From Colwellia hornerae (GTDB lineage Bacteria; Pseudomonadota; Gammaproteobacteria; Enterobacterales; Alteromonadaceae): a stretch of 64,000 bases of DNA. Position numbers and translations under genes: made by a program. The first letter of the stretch is position 1, and every line of letters begins with the position of its first letter. Below are positions 45,355 through 56,017 of the stretch, piece after piece. The stretch is from NCBI RefSeq assembly GCF_007954355.1, contig NZ_VOLR01000019.1:1-64000 (forward strand), in the 5' to 3' direction. Under the pieces are notes generated by a model that was not told the origin of the DNA, made no database searches, and saw nothing but the letters and a program-made list of their open reading frames with translations.

Positions 45355-46692
45355 ATGATTACAATAAAAAAAGGTCTGGATGTTCCTGTCGTTGGTTCTC
45401 CCCAGCAGGTAATCCATGATGGCAACGCCATCAAAACCGTTGCAACATTAGGTGAAGAGTTTGTGGGTATGCGACCAACCATGTTTGTTAAAGTGGATGA
45501 TCGTGTTAAAAAAGGTCAGATTCTTTTTGAAGATAAAAAGAACCCTGGCGTTAAATTCACAGCTCATGCTGCCGGTGTTGTTAAAGAAATCAACCGTGGT
45601 GAAAAACGTGTTTTGCAATCAGTCGTTATTAAAATTGACGGCGATGAACAAATTACATTTCCTTCATACACAGCGAATGAACTTAGCTCAATAAAACGTC
45701 AAGATGTTGTTGATAACCTTGTTAATTCAGGTTTGTGGACAGCATTGCGTACACGTCCATTTAGTAAAGTTCCTGCCGTTGATTCAACGCCAGCCGCGAT
45801 TTTTGTTAGTGCAATGGATACAAATCCACTAGCCGCTGACCCTGAAGTGATTATTAATGAACAAAGTGAAGCCTTCAAGAATGGCTTGACGATTCTTACT
45901 CGTTTAACGAGTGGTGAAGTATTTGTTAGTAAAGCGCCGGGTGCTAATATTCCCGTTGAAGCTAATGTGCAAGTTAACGAATTTGCAGGGAAACATCCTG
46001 CTGGTTTAGTTGGCACACACATGCACTTTTTAAAACCGGTCAGTGCAGATAAGTTTGCATGGAGCTTAGGCTATCAAGATGTTATTGCTTTCGGACAGTT
46101 ATTTATTACCGGTGAGTTAAATAACACCCGTATTATTTCACTTGCTGGTCCTGCTGCGAAGAACCCACGGTTAGTGCGTACTATTTTAGGCGCAAATACC
46201 GACGAATTAATTGCTGGCGAATGCGCTGACGGTGAATTACGTGTTGTATCGGGCTCTTTACTTTCAGGTGCAAGCTCGAAAGGTGTTCACGCCTACTTAG
46301 GTCGTTACCATGTCCAAATTTCGTTGATTTTAGAAGGTCGCGAAAAAGAATTTATCGGTTATATGTATCCTGGACCTAATAAATTCTCGGTAACACGTGC
46401 ATATATGTCTCATTTCTTTCCAAAGAAATTATTCAATATGACCACTACAACTAACGGTAGTCCTCGTGCCATGGTGCCAATTGGCAACTTTGAACGTGTT
46501 ATGCCATTAGATATTCTCCCAACAATGTTATTGCGTGATTTATGTGCCGGTGATACCGACAGCGCGCAGCAACTTGGTGCTTTAGAGCTTGATGAAGAAG
46601 ACTTAGCCTTATGTACATTTGTTTGCCCTGGCAAAACAGATTACGGCGTTATTCTTCGTGAATGCCTAACCACAATAGAGAAGGAAGGTTAG
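45355..46692 (+). CDS. nqrA: Na+-translocating NADH:quinone reductase subunit A
   Basis: A 445-residue peripheral subunit of the sodium-pumping NADH:ubiquinone oxidoreductase. It starts [18 protein letters not shown], the conserved NqrA opening, and contains [12 protein letters not shown] and FTHMH-like [13 protein letters not shown] 45355 fits the family; the frame is open to a TTG at 45316 but that extension is not conserved. It is the first gene of nqrABCDEF; nqrB starts two bases after the stop. Confidence 0.95.
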   Translation: MITIKKGLDVPVVGSPQQVIHDGNAIKTVATLGEEFVGMRPTMFVKVDDRVKKGQILFEDKKNPGVKFTAHAAGVVKEINRGEKRVLQSVVIKIDGDEQITFPSYTANELSSIKRQDVVDNLVNSGLWTALRTRPFSKVPAVDSTPAAIFVSAMDTNPLAADPEVIINEQSEAFKNGLTILTRLTSGEVFVSKAPGANIPVEANVQVNEFAGKHPAGLVGTHMHFLKPVSADKFAWSLGYQDVIAFGQLFITGELNNTRIISLAGPAAKNPRLVRTILGANTDELIAGECADGELRVVSGSLLSGASSKGVHAYLGRYHVQISLILEGREKEFIGYMYPGPNKFSVTRAYMSHFFPKKLFNMTTTTNGSPRAMVPIGNFERVMPLDILPTMLLRDLCAGDTDSAQQLGALELDEEDLALCTFVCPGKTDYGVILRECLTTIEKEG

Positions 46693-46694
46693 TC

Positions 46695-47906
46695 ATGGGC
46701 TTGAAAAAGTTTATTGAAGATATTGAACCGCAATTTGAAAAAGGCGGTAAGCTAGAAACGTGGTACGCTTTGTATGAAGCTGTAGCCACTGGTTTATTTA
46801 CTCCTGGTCAAGTGAACAAGGGTGCTACCCATGTTCGTGATAGTATTGACTTAAAACGTATCATGATCACGGTATGGTTAGCTGTTTTTCCTGCTATGTT
46901 TTTTGGTATGTACAACATTGGTTTTCAAGCAGCTGATGCTTTAGCTGCCGGTTATGCCTTACCAGATACTTGGCAAGTAGGCTTGTTCGAATTCCTTGGA
47001 GGTAGCTTATCTGCTGACTCTGGTGTCTTTGGCATGATGCTTTATGGGGCAATGTTCTTCTTACCTATTTATGCGACTACCTTTATTGTTGGTGGCTTTT
47101 GGGAAGTTTTATTTGCGTCAGTGCGTAAGCATGAAGTTAACGAAGGTTTCTTTGTTAGCTCAATTTTGTTTGCCTTGATACTCCCGGCAACAATTCCATT
47201 ATGGCAAGTTGCTATCGGTATTACTTTCGGTATTGTTATTGCTAAAGAAATATTTGGTGGTACAGGTAAAAACTTCTTGAACCCTGCGCTAGCTGGTCGA
47301 GCATTTCTATTTTTTGCTTATCCAGGCGAACTTTCAGGTGATGCTGTTTGGGTTGCCATTGATGGTTACTCAGGTGCAACACCATTAAGTGCAGCAGCAG
47401 CAGCAATTCCAGGTTCGGTTGATTTTGCAATCAATACTAACTGGTGGAATGCATTCTTGGGCTTTATCCCAGGTTCTATGGGTGAAGTGTCAACGGCTGC
47501 TATTTTCCTAGGTGGTGCATACATTCTCTATAAAGGTATTGCTTCGTGGCGTATTGTTTTAAGTGTTTTCGCTGGTATGGTGTTTACCTCATTACTGTTT
47601 AACAGTATTGGTAGCGATACTAACGCAATGTTTGCTATGCCATGGTACTGGCATTTAGTTACCGGCGGTTTTGCTTTTGGTATGATGTTTATGGCTACTG
47701 ACCCTGTCACTATGTCTTTTACTAATACCGGTAAATACTGGTTTGGTGCATTAGTTGGCGTAATGGTTGTGCTGATACGTGTAGTTAACCCGGCATACCC
47801 TGAAGGAATTATGTTAGCTATTTTATTCGCTAATTTATTCGCCCCTCTTTTCGACTATTTTGTTGTTCAAGGGAATATCAAACGGAGGCTCGCTCGTAAT
47901 GTCTAG
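46695..47906 (+). CDS. nqrB: Na+-translocating NADH:quinone reductase subunit B
   Basis: A 403-residue subunit with about ten membrane segments that carries covalent FMN, riboflavin and part of the Na+ path. The FMN-attachment motif is [11 protein letters not shown] (Thr in SGAT). Near residue 205 is [23 protein letters not shown] 46695 follows AAGGAAGG with six bases between. Its end overlaps the start of nqrC by 8 bases. Confidence 0.95.
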   Translation: MGLKKFIEDIEPQFEKGGKLETWYALYEAVATGLFTPGQVNKGATHVRDSIDLKRIMITVWLAVFPAMFFGMYNIGFQAADALAAGYALPDTWQVGLFEFLGGSLSADSGVFGMMLYGAMFFLPIYATTFIVGGFWEVLFASVRKHEVNEGFFVSSILFALILPATIPLWQVAIGITFGIVIAKEIFGGTGKNFLNPALAGRAFLFFAYPGELSGDAVWVAIDGYSGATPLSAAAAAIPGSVDFAINTNWWNAFLGFIPGSMGEVSTAAIFLGGAYILYKGIASWRIVLSVFAGMVFTSLLFNSIGSDTNAMFAMPWYWHLVTGGFAFGMMFMATDPVTMSFTNTGKYWFGALVGVMVVLIRVVNPAYPEGIMLAILFANLFAPLFDYFVVQGNIKRRLARNV

Positions 47907-48681
47907 TAATAAAGAAACTCCAATTAAAACAATCGGCTTTGTATTTTTAGTTTGTCTGGTTTGTGCTGCGCTAGTCTCTGTTGCTGCGATTAGCTTAAAA
48001 CCACTACAACAAGCTAATAAACTACTTGATAAGCAAACTAAAATTCTTGAAGCTTCTGGCTTATTAGAAAAGGCAGGTACTGATATTGTTGGTACTTACA
48101 ACAAATATGTTGTTGCTAAAATGATTGACCTAGATTCAGGGAAAATCATTGAAGGTAACACTGATATATTTGACGAACGTGCAGACGCTCGTAATGCCGC
48201 TAAAAGCTCAAAGCTTACTAACGATACCGCAGGTATTAACCGACGTGCTAATAACGCTGTTGTCTATTTAGTTAATAATGAGCAAGGCCAGTTAAATACT
48301 TTGGTTTTACCTATTGTTGGTTCAGGGTTATGGGATTTAATGTACGGTTATGTTGGTTTAGCGCCAGATTTAAATACTGTTCGTAGTCTTATTTATTCTG
48401 ACTTAAAGGAAACTCCTGGTTTAGGTGCAGAAGTACTTAACCCTAAGTGGAAAGCTTTATGGCCAGGTAAGAAAATGTACAACGATAGCGGTGAAGTGGT
48501 TATTAAAGTGATTAAAGGTGGTGCTAAAGCCGGTGATATTCACGGCGTTGATGCATTGTCAGGTGCTACATTAACCAGTAATGGCGTGCAAAACACCTTA
48601 CATTTTTGGTTAGGCGAGCAAGGTTATGGACCTTTTATTACTAAATTCCGTAGTGTTGCTAGCAAAGGAGGGTTGAACTAA
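47899..48681 (+). CDS. nqrC: Na+-translocating NADH:quinone reductase subunit C
   Basis: A 260-residue subunit with one N-terminal membrane anchor and a periplasmic FMN-binding domain. The flavinylation motif is [13 protein letters not shown] near residue 225, where ApbE attaches FMN to Thr. ATG 47899 has GGAGG upstream; it overlaps nqrB by 8 bases and nqrD by 1 base. Confidence 0.95.
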   Translation: MSSNKETPIKTIGFVFLVCLVCAALVSVAAISLKPLQQANKLLDKQTKILEASGLLEKAGTDIVGTYNKYVVAKMIDLDSGKIIEGNTDIFDERADARNAAKSSKLTNDTAGINRRANNAVVYLVNNEQGQLNTLVLPIVGSGLWDLMYGYVGLAPDLNTVRSLIYSDLKETPGLGAEVLNPKWKALWPGKKMYNDSGEVVIKVIKGGAKAGDIHGVDALSGATLTSNGVQNTLHFWLGEQGYGPFITKFRSVASKGGLN

Positions 48682-49304
48682 TGTCTTCAGATACTAAAAA
48701 AGTACTATTTGGACCTATTGTAGATAACAACCCTATCGCCTTACAAGTACTGGGTGTTTGTTCTGCTTTAGCGGTAACAAGCTCAATGGCAAACGCTTTG
48801 GTTATGACCATAGCGGTAATGCTAGTGACTGGTTTTTCTAACTTCTTTATCTCACTTGTGCGTAATCATATACCATCAAGTGTGCGTATTATTGTGCAAA
48901 TGGCGATTATAGCGTCATTGGTAATTGTCGTTGACCAAGTGTTAAAAGCCTTCTCTTATCAGTTGTCAAAAGAGTTGTCAGTTTTCATTGGCTTGATCAT
49001 TACTAACTGTATTGTAATGGGCCGTGCAGAAGCTTTTGCCATGAAAGAAAAGCCGGGTGTTAGCTTTTTAGATGGTATTGGTAACGGTTTAGGTTACGGT
49101 GCGGTCTTGATGATTGTTGCTTTTTTCCGTGAATTATTTGGTTTTGGTGAAATCTTTGGTATTGAAGTATTTAAATTAGTTCAAAACGATGGTTGGTACC
49201 AAGGTAATGGCTTATTAGTCTTACCATTTAGTTCATTCTTCATTATTGGTTTAATTATCTGGGCTGTACGCCAGTGGAAACCAGAACAAGTAGAGAAGGA
49301 TTAG
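48681..49304 (+). CDS. nqrD: Na+-translocating NADH:quinone reductase subunit D
   Basis: A 207-residue membrane subunit with about six helices ([38 protein letters not shown]). With NqrE it forms the inverted pair that holds a membrane 2Fe-2S centre through conserved Cys residues; the NqrD Cys in ITNCIVMG is present. It starts on the last base of the nqrC stop codon. Confidence 0.95.
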   Translation: MSSDTKKVLFGPIVDNNPIALQVLGVCSALAVTSSMANALVMTIAVMLVTGFSNFFISLVRNHIPSSVRIIVQMAIIASLVIVVDQVLKAFSYQLSKELSVFIGLIITNCIVMGRAEAFAMKEKPGVSFLDGIGNGLGYGAVLMIVAFFRELFGFGEIFGIEVFKLVQNDGWYQGNGLLVLPFSSFFIIGLIIWAVRQWKPEQVEKD

Positions 49305-49308
49305 CCTC

Positions 49309-49932
49309 ATGGAACATTATTTAAGTATTTTTATTAAAACCATATTTATTGAAAATATGGCGTTAAGCTTCTTCTTGGGTATGTGTACTTTCTTAGCTGT
49401 GTCTAAGAAAGTAAGCACAGCCATTGGTCTTGGTGTTGCGGTTGTTGTGGTATTAGGTCTAGCGGTTCCAGCTAACCAAATTATCTATCAAGCTATATTA
49501 GCGCCAGGTGCTTTAGATAGCATGATGGGTGTTACCGAGCAGAAAGATTCAATTGATTTAAGCTTTTTATCATTTATTACCTTTATTGGTGTTATTGCCG
49601 CTTTAGTACAAATTTTGGAAATGATTTTAGATAAATATTTTCCAGCTTTGTATCAAGCCTTAGGCATATTTTTACCTTTAATCACGGTTAACTGTGCGAT
49701 TTTTGGTGCGGTATCTTTCATGGTAGCGAAAAACTTAACCTTAGGTGAAAGTGTTGTTTACGGCATTGGATCTGGTGTCGGTTGGATGCTAGCTATTGTG
49801 TTGTTGGCTGCTATACGTGAGAAGATGAAATATTCTGACGTGCCAGACGGTTTGAAAGGTTTAGGTATCACATTTATCTCCGCTGGATTGATGGCTTTTG
49901 GCTTTCTTTCTTTTGGTGGTATTTCACTTTAG
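49309..49932 (+). CDS. nqrE: Na+-translocating NADH:quinone reductase subunit E
   Basis: A 207-residue membrane subunit related to NqrD in inverted topology ([34 protein letters not shown]). The conserved Cys residues (GMCTF and VNCAI) are the cluster ligands. It starts four bases after nqrD with AGAAGGA upstream. Confidence 0.95.
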   Translation: MEHYLSIFIKTIFIENMALSFFLGMCTFLAVSKKVSTAIGLGVAVVVVLGLAVPANQIIYQAILAPGALDSMMGVTEQKDSIDLSFLSFITFIGVIAALVQILEMILDKYFPALYQALGIFLPLITVNCAIFGAVSFMVAKNLTLGESVVYGIGSGVGWMLAIVLLAAIREKMKYSDVPDGLKGLGITFISAGLMAFGFLSFGGISL

Positions 49933-50006
49933 GCAAATATCGGTCTAAGTGACTTATTACCATAAGTAATTTGAGCTTAGGCCCTAGATAATTTAAGGAA
50001 AAGTCG

Positions 50007-51230
50007 ATGGAAATCATTCTCGGCATATCGATGTTTACCGCGATTGTTCTAGCGTTAGTTTTAGTGATTTTATTTGCTAAATCTAAGTTAGTCTCTTCAG
50101 GTGACGTAACGATTAGTATTAATGGCGACCCGAAAAAATCAGTAGTAACCGCTGCTGGTGGCAAGCTTCTTGGCGCTTTAGCAGATCAAGGGATTTTTAT
50201 TCCTTCGGCTTGTGGTGGTGGTGGTACCTGTGGTCAATGTCGTGTTGATGTGCATTCAGGTGGTGGTGATATTTTACCAACTGAAACCGGTCATATCACC
50301 AAGCGTGAAGCTAAAACAGGTTGTCGTTTAGCCTGTCAGGTTGCTGTTAAGCAAGACATGGTCATTGAAGTAGAAGATGAAATCTTTGGTGTTCAACAAT
50401 GGGAATGTGAAGTTATCTCTAATGATAACCAAGCAACTTTCATTAAAGAACTTAAACTTCAAATACCCAACGGTGAATCTGTACCGTTTAAAGCCGGTGG
50501 TTATATTCAAATAGAAGCCCCAGCTCATCACGTTAAATACAGTGAATTTGATATTGATGACCAGTACAAAGGCGATTGGAACCATTTTGGCTTTTTTGAT
50601 GTTGAATCAAAAGTTAATGAACCAACGTTACGTGCATACTCAATGGCTAACTATCCTGAAGAAGAAGGCATTATTATGCTTAACGTGCGTATTGCTACGC
50701 CGCCTCCAGGACGTTTACATTTACCAGCAGGTAAAATGTCATCATATATCTTCAGTCTTAAGCCTGGTGATAAAGTGACTATCTCTGGTCCATTTGGTGA
50801 GTTTTTTGCGAAAGAAACTGATAACGAAATGGTATTTATCGGTGGTGGTGCAGGTATGGCACCAATGCGTTCACACATCTTTGATCAACTTAAACGTTTA
50901 CAATCTAAACGTAAAATGTCGTTCTGGTATGGCGCTCGCTCTAAACGCGAAATGTTCTATGAAGACGATTATAATGGCTTAGCGGCTGATAATGATAACT
51001 TCAAATGGCATGTTGCGTTATCTGACCCACAAGCAGAAGATAACTGGGAAGGCATGACAGGTTTTATTCATAATGTACTTTATGAAAACTACTTAAAAGA
51101 TCATGAAGCACCGGAAGATTGTGAGTACTACATGTGTGGTCCTCCAATGATGAATGCTGCCGTTATTCATATGCTTAAAGATCTTGGCGTAGAAGACGAG
51201 AACATCATGTTAGATGACTTCGGCGGATAG
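50007..51230 (+). CDS. nqrF: Na+-translocating NADH:quinone reductase subunit F
   Basis: A 407-residue electron-input subunit: one N-terminal membrane helix, a ferredoxin domain with the 2Fe-2S ligands in [14 protein letters not shown] and GCRLACQ, an FAD domain ([12 protein letters not shown]) and an NADH domain ([22 protein letters not shown]). It accepts electrons from NADH. It is the last structural gene; a hairpin terminator lies 140 bases downstream. Confidence 0.96.
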   Translation: MEIILGISMFTAIVLALVLVILFAKSKLVSSGDVTISINGDPKKSVVTAAGGKLLGALADQGIFIPSACGGGGTCGQCRVDVHSGGGDILPTETGHITKREAKTGCRLACQVAVKQDMVIEVEDEIFGVQQWECEVISNDNQATFIKELKLQIPNGESVPFKAGGYIQIEAPAHHVKYSEFDIDDQYKGDWNHFGFFDVESKVNEPTLRAYSMANYPEEEGIIMLNVRIATPPPGRLHLPAGKMSSYIFSLKPGDKVTISGPFGEFFAKETDNEMVFIGGGAGMAPMRSHIFDQLKRLQSKRKMSFWYGARSKREMFYEDDYNGLAADNDNFKWHVALSDPQAEDNWEGMTGFIHNVLYENYLKDHEAPEDCEYYMCGPPMMNAAVIHMLKDLGVEDENIMLDDFGG

Positions 51231-51285
51231 TATTCGCCACGTTTAGTTCTTAGCTATTTCACTTAATAGCGGTAGATAAGGTGCT

Positions 51286-51303
51286 TGTTGACAATGGTCA
51301 ACA
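51286..51303. promoter_or_regulatory. FNR/CRP-like dyad between nqrF and apbE
   Basis: TGTTGAC-AATG-GTCAACA is a perfect 7-bp dyad with a 4-base spacer, containing TTGAC-N4-GTCAA, the layout of CRP/FNR-superfamily sites. It lies before the nqr terminator, about 170 bases upstream of apbE, so a role at the apbE promoter is uncertain. Confidence 0.3.
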
Positions 51304-51371
51304 CCGCGCCATCTCATTGTTTTAAAGTGAACTCGTTTTGAGTTAAAAGTCACTTGATAATAGTGCATGGT

Positions 51372-51395
51372 AAAAGACGGCTTTGGTCGTCTTTT
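51372..51395 (+). terminator. Terminator after nqrF
   Basis: An 8-bp stem, AAAAGACG (51372-51379) with CGTCTTTT (51388-51395), and an 8-base loop. The T tract is short. It separates nqrA-F from apbE-nqrM. Confidence 0.65.
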
Positions 51396-51458
51396 ATTAT
51401 TTATATAAGGCGTTTTTTATAGACGCTTTACCTAAATAATAAATTTATGGGTATCAAA

Positions 51459-52490
51459 ATGATTAAACTGAAAGTAGTCATTATCGGCTTTATGCTGATA
51501 TTTTTAGCAGGGTGCTTCCCAAGTAGTGATTTAAGTAAGCAAGAAATGTTACTGCAGGGTAGCACCATGGGTACCACTTATAACATTAAAGTGGTGATTG
51601 AAAATAACACGGTTGACACGAAAAAAATACATTTAGGTATCGATGCTTTATTGGTGCAATTAAATCAGGAAATGTCGACTTATATTGCCGACTCTGAATT
51701 ATCACGCTTTAATAAATCAACATCACTAGCACCTATTAAAATATCAGTAGGGTTACAACGTGTCATTAAAGAAGCGATTCGTTTAGGTGATTTAAGTGAA
51801 GGTACGCTCGATGTTACTGTCGGTCCATTAGTTAACCTGTGGGGCTTTGGTCCAGAATATCAACCTGATATCGTGCCAAGCGATGAAGCCTTACTGTTGG
51901 CACGTCAACGAATAGGTTTATCAAAGCTAGTGTTAATCGGGAATAAATTATCTAAAAAAACACCTAGTCTTTATGTCGATTTATCAACCATAGCCAAAGG
52001 TTATGGCGTTGATTTAGTCGCAGAATATTTAGAAGAAAAGGGCATTAACAACTACCTGATAGAAATTGGTGGAGAAATGCGTCTGAAAGGTTTCAAACAT
52101 ACTGGCGAGCTTTGGCATGTCGCTATTGAAAAACCTATCCAAGACGCAAGTGGTGAGCAGCGCTCTGTCTATCAAGTGATAATACCTAAGAATAATGCGG
52201 TGGCGACGTCAGGTGATTACCGCAATTATCATGAAGCTAATGGCAAACGCTTTTCACATATTATTGATCCAGAGTCAGGTAAACCGATTAATCATAAGTT
52301 AGTCTCAGTAACGGTTATTCATTCTTCATCGATGACTGCCGACGGTCTGTCAACGGCTATGATGGTTATGGGCGAAGCAAAAGCAATTGCCTTTGCCGAG
52401 AAAAATGGCATAGCTGCGTACATTATTGCTAAAACAGAACATGGCTTTGTTGAGCAAAGCACGGTAAAATTCATGCAATATTTAAAGTAA
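51459..52490 (+). CDS. apbE: FAD:protein FMN transferase ApbE
   Basis: ApbE transfers FMN from FAD to Thr in the SGAT motifs of NqrB and NqrC. The 343-residue lipoprotein has lipobox LAGC and the ApbE motifs GSTMGTTYNIKV, STIAKGYGVDLVAEYL, YLIEIGGEMRLKG, AVATSGDYRNY and the metal/FAD-binding HIIDPESGKPINH. Two ATG codons, 51447 and 51459, are possible; the second has GGGT better placed. Its position right after nqrF fits its role as the complex's flavin-inserting enzyme. Confidence 0.94.
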   Translation: MIKLKVVIIGFMLIFLAGCFPSSDLSKQEMLLQGSTMGTTYNIKVVIENNTVDTKKIHLGIDALLVQLNQEMSTYIADSELSRFNKSTSLAPIKISVGLQRVIKEAIRLGDLSEGTLDVTVGPLVNLWGFGPEYQPDIVPSDEALLLARQRIGLSKLVLIGNKLSKKTPSLYVDLSTIAKGYGVDLVAEYLEEKGINNYLIEIGGEMRLKGFKHTGELWHVAIEKPIQDASGEQRSVYQVIIPKNNAVATSGDYRNYHEANGKRFSHIIDPESGKPINHKLVSVTVIHSSSMTADGLSTAMMVMGEAKAIAFAEKNGIAAYIIAKTEHGFVEQSTVKFMQYLK

Positions 52491-52552
52491 CTGGCTAAGG
52501 CGAGTTACCGTTTGTTCATCTTAATAAATAAGAAAATTAGTAGGTTAGTTTT

Positions 52553-52774
52553 ATGATGATATTTATGATCACGTTAGGTTTTTTTCTTGTCGTTGTAGTT
52601 GCCATGTCGGTTGGCTATATTTTTCAACAAAAATCATTAGCAGGTAGTTGTGGCGGTTTAGCGACAGTGGGAATAGATAAGTCGTGTAATTGTGATAACC
52701 CTTGTGAGAAACGCCAAGAGCGCGAACGTATTGCTGCGGCTAAAGAACAGATGATTGATATAAAAATCATCTAA
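52553..52774 (+). CDS. nqrM: Na+-NQR maturation protein NqrM
   Basis: A 73-residue protein with one N-terminal membrane helix and the four-Cys signature of NqrM: SCGGLATVGIDKSCNCDNPC. NqrM (DUF539) is needed for assembly of the Na+-NQR, probably delivering iron to the NqrD/NqrE site. It follows apbE by 62 bases, the usual position after an nqr operon. Confidence 0.92.
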   Translation: MMIFMITLGFFLVVVVAMSVGYIFQQKSLAGSCGGLATVGIDKSCNCDNPCEKRQERERIAAAKEQMIDIKII

Positions 52775-52813
52775 TTAAGTAAACCGTAGTTTTTCCTCTA
52801 TCAATATAATAAG

Positions 52814-52839
52814 TACCTATTTAGCGGTAGGTATTTTTT
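52814..52839 (+). terminator. Terminator after nqrM
   Basis: A stem TACCTA (52814-52819) with TAGGTA (52828-52833), extendable by A-T pairs, 8-base loop, six T residues after. Confidence 0.75.
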
Positions 52840-53544
52840 GCTGTCACCCGTGCAAAATATTTGTTAATGCTTTATTTACTGCAATAACTTATCCGGCTGC
52901 ATTTTATTCTTTCACACGAATACCTGCCATAGCGCTAATTTCACCAGATTTTTTAAAGCACCATTTGACTCTTTAAACCCTGCTTAGTCGCTGCATTGAT
53001 ACATGGTTCTGATAGGGTACTAGACATTCATCCCCGATAAGCCAAACTCAGCAAAGACAACGAATGCTTTTGGTCGTGTTCGATTATAAAGCTTGAATGA
53101 AGGCTAAAATCCAGATTAACGCTAAGTCAATAAGGCGAATAGTGTCAAAAGTTTGTATTGTTAACGCTCTCCAACTCGCTGTGACAACAATATGGGATAA
53201 ATTAGCACGACTCTCCGAATTTTAAAATTAGCGTTAATTTTGTAGGCTTGAGGGCATTATAAGGACTTAATCACCGTGCGCACTTAGTTGTAAAATCACT
53301 AAAGAGATATCTTGGTTGAGCTTTAACGATTATTTACCATTTTGGGCATAATTATTGCTTTATTATTTGTAATATACGCTAGTATCTAGATAACATCTTA
53401 GTTTTAATGATTATTATGATTTTTGTTGCTGATGTTATTTCATTACAAATTAATTTATAGTAGATTTACTTAATAGAAGGTAAATAATTATTACTTTCAA
53501 CTCCTTGCATATCACAAGTGTTACTACAAAGAACTAAAGCAGAA
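52840..53544. other. Long gene-free region between nqrM and the PilZ gene
   Basis: About 700 bases without a supportable gene. An inverted repeat, ATTAACGCTAA (53115-53125) and TTAGCGTTAAT (53228-53238), frames about 124 bases and may be a decayed MITE-like element. On the minus strand a 27-codon open stretch ends at 53020, too short to call. The last 200 bases are very AT-rich and probably hold the promoter of the PilZ gene; no single hexamer pair stands out. Confidence 0.5.
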
Positions 53545-56013
53545 ATGACTACAGACTTTTTAAAGTACCAAAAGATAATTGAACAGTTTCGTGGAAATGT
53601 TTTAAAAAACGATTTTGAAACAAATTTCTCTGCGATGACTCAACATATCCTAAAAACCGATCGCTTTTTGCTGAAAATGGAGCTTAAGCGTTTAGCGGTT
53701 GCTTGTACGCGTTTAATTGATTTGCGCGGACATGTTGATGGTGAATGTCGATCTTTTGAACATGATGGACGCGTTCACTATCTTGATGATATTGCGATGA
53801 AAGTTTATCAAGAAAATATCGGCTTTTATCAAGGATATACTTTTGGTGTTTATGAGGCGGTAATGAATACCGAAAATAACTTTCGGGTTATTTATCAAAA
53901 AGAAAAAAGTAATATGGGTAAACCGGTACCGGCTGAAACGACTAAAGTTACTAAGGTTTTTGAAAAAACTCAATATCCGGCAACTTTGTTCACGTTTGGT
54001 CCGTATCATAATCGTAATGAAGAGCGAATGAACTTCGCTATTACTTTAGAAATACAGCTTGAAAATGATAAAAAAGAATACGAATGTACTAGCTCAGATA
54101 TTAGTGTTGAGGGCTGTAAATTTCGTTTTAATTTTTCAAATATCATCACGATTGGACAACTTATAAGTATTCGTTTTCGCGGTCTCGAAGACGAGTTTCA
54201 ATTTGGCCAAGAAAAAAGCTTTGATTTTGAAGTTAAAAATATTCAAAAAGTTGAAAAAACTCAGTTACTTGGATGTAAGAGGGTTTACTCGAAAGATAAG
54301 CGCGTTGACGGTTTTCAAGCCTTTCTTCAGGGCTTTATCCAAGGTAATAAACGCCGTTATAAAGTTAACTTAGATAATACGATTAATGCTATTCAATCTC
54401 GTAGCTTTGAGCAATTTTCTTTACCAAAATTGAATGAATTACCGATATTTATAGAAGATAAAAAAGGCGAGGTTTTACCGAGATACGCACTTACTTGTCA
54501 TAATAACCAAGCAACCTTTCAGTATTGGCAAGATGAAAACCGCCACTCTACCTTGTACTGTCTAATAACAGCAGAACGTCTACTGAGCATGAGAAAAGCC
54601 CAAGCTTTAGGCAAATCATTATTAGTTTATAGTTTCGTCCACAAAAGCCAAGGGAAACACTTTTTTTATACGGCAGATGTACAGCAATTAAATGATGATA
54701 TTGAATTCAAAAAACAATTTCTAGGTTTTGCTGCGTCAAAGCCAAGTTTTGCTATTACCCAACTATCGATTATGGACGTTGATATAGATAAAGCACATTC
54801 TCCATTAACGTTATCTAATACGCTGACAAAAAAGAACGAATATTTAAATCTGCCTATTCCTGATGATGCAATAGAAACGCTTCATAACCTGCAAAGTATT
54901 GTGGTCGCTAATGATGTAACCAATAATGTGTCAACTAAGCAGTACCAACAACTTTCATTTAAAAATATTGAAACTACCCGTTTAAAAAACTTTGGTCATA
55001 AACGCTTAACATCACCACTAATGATGGATGAAGTAGGTATTAACTATAAAAATCAAAGACAAGAGGCAAGGTTTAAATATGTAACACCGGTTGAACTTGA
55101 AATTGAAGGTGTTCGCTGTTCGGGCAAGTCACATGATTTTTCAGTGTTAGGTTTAAAATTGGAACTCGATAAAGCTTCGGTGTTAAACAAGGGTGATGTC
55201 GTCTATTTAACTTTTCCTGGCTTACAAAAAATCACTTCAGCCTTCGATTTAAAAGGCTTGCCTTATGAAGTTATGCGGGTTAATAAAAATAAAACTATAC
55301 TGAACTTACGCGTCTATGTTGAAAAGCATCAGCATATGGGGAGAGCGTTTTTTAAGGCGTTAATTACTAAAAATCGTGATAAGTTAACCCCCGATGAATA
55401 TGCCTTGATGATACCTGGCCTTGCCAAGGCATTAAGAAATATTTACAGCAGAAGTCTAACTATTCCCTCATTAATGGTACAAAGCAGTGGTAGTCGTTAT
55501 AAACTCGAAGCTATCGTTTGTGGTACGGTAAAAGATAAGTTACTGCCGGTGATGAAGCAGTTAAGTGATTCGCCATTACAGTTTAACTTATACCCTTTGC
55601 TCAATAACTTACAAGCAACTAGTACCTTAACGTTACCATTGAAAAAAATGCAAACCGATGATGTTCCGGTCGTTGAGACACTATATATTGCTGTAAATTT
55701 AGACAATAAAGTAATTGATCAAGCAGTCACAACCAAAACATTAAACGAATTAGAGTCGCCGATGTTGCAGCGGATGTTTATAACTCGGGCATTAAGTCGT
55801 GGTTTATTCTTTTGTGTCCAGGTTAAGCTCTCTCGAACTGATGATCCTGATATGGATTATTTAAATCCAGAATTAAGTTACATCAGTTCCTATGCTATTC
55901 ACCGCGGCAAACAAATAGAGCAAGACATTTGGAGCGTTGCTGGCATTATTCAGTTTCTTGATATTACTCAAGAAACCTTAGTTCGTCATGAACTGCTAAC
56001 AGACGTTCTTTAA
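53545..56013 (+). CDS. Large protein with two PilZ domains
   Basis: An 822-residue soluble protein. Two PilZ domains keep the c-di-GMP motifs: RNEER at about 157-161 with DISVEG at 185-190, and RQEAR at about 505-509 with DFSVLG at 531-536. The regions before, between and after them (about 1-150, 260-490, 620-822) match nothing I can name; none has membrane segments. ATG 53545 is preferred to a GTG 27 bases earlier. It converges with serB (4 bases between genes). Homologues beside serB and ytjB are known from other Alteromonadales. Function unknown; c-di-GMP binding is predicted from the motifs. Confidence 0.85.
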   Translation: MTTDFLKYQKIIEQFRGNVLKNDFETNFSAMTQHILKTDRFLLKMELKRLAVACTRLIDLRGHVDGECRSFEHDGRVHYLDDIAMKVYQENIGFYQGYTFGVYEAVMNTENNFRVIYQKEKSNMGKPVPAETTKVTKVFEKTQYPATLFTFGPYHNRNEERMNFAITLEIQLENDKKEYECTSSDISVEGCKFRFNFSNIITIGQLISIRFRGLEDEFQFGQEKSFDFEVKNIQKVEKTQLLGCKRVYSKDKRVDGFQAFLQGFIQGNKRRYKVNLDNTINAIQSRSFEQFSLPKLNELPIFIEDKKGEVLPRYALTCHNNQATFQYWQDENRHSTLYCLITAERLLSMRKAQALGKSLLVYSFVHKSQGKHFFYTADVQQLNDDIEFKKQFLGFAASKPSFAITQLSIMDVDIDKAHSPLTLSNTLTKKNEYLNLPIPDDAIETLHNLQSIVVANDVTNNVSTKQYQQLSFKNIETTRLKNFGHKRLTSPLMMDEVGINYKNQRQEARFKYVTPVELEIEGVRCSGKSHDFSVLGLKLELDKASVLNKGDVVYLTFPGLQKITSAFDLKGLPYEVMRVNKNKTILNLRVYVEKHQHMGRAFFKALITKNRDKLTPDEYALMIPGLAKALRNIYSRSLTIPSLMVQSSGSRYKLEAIVCGTVKDKLLPVMKQLSDSPLQFNLYPLLNNLQATSTLTLPLKKMQTDDVPVVETLYIAVNLDNKVIDQAVTTKTLNELESPMLQRMFITRALSRGLFFCVQVKLSRTDDPDMDYLNPELSYISSYAIHRGKQIEQDIWSVAGIIQFLDITQETLVRHELLTDVL

Positions 56014-56017
56014 AGCG

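Noticed and set aside
53020-53103. A minus-strand 27-codon stretch ending FAEFGLSGMNV
   Set aside because: It has stops on both sides, no start codon in a useful place and no ribosome site; at most a fragment of an old element.
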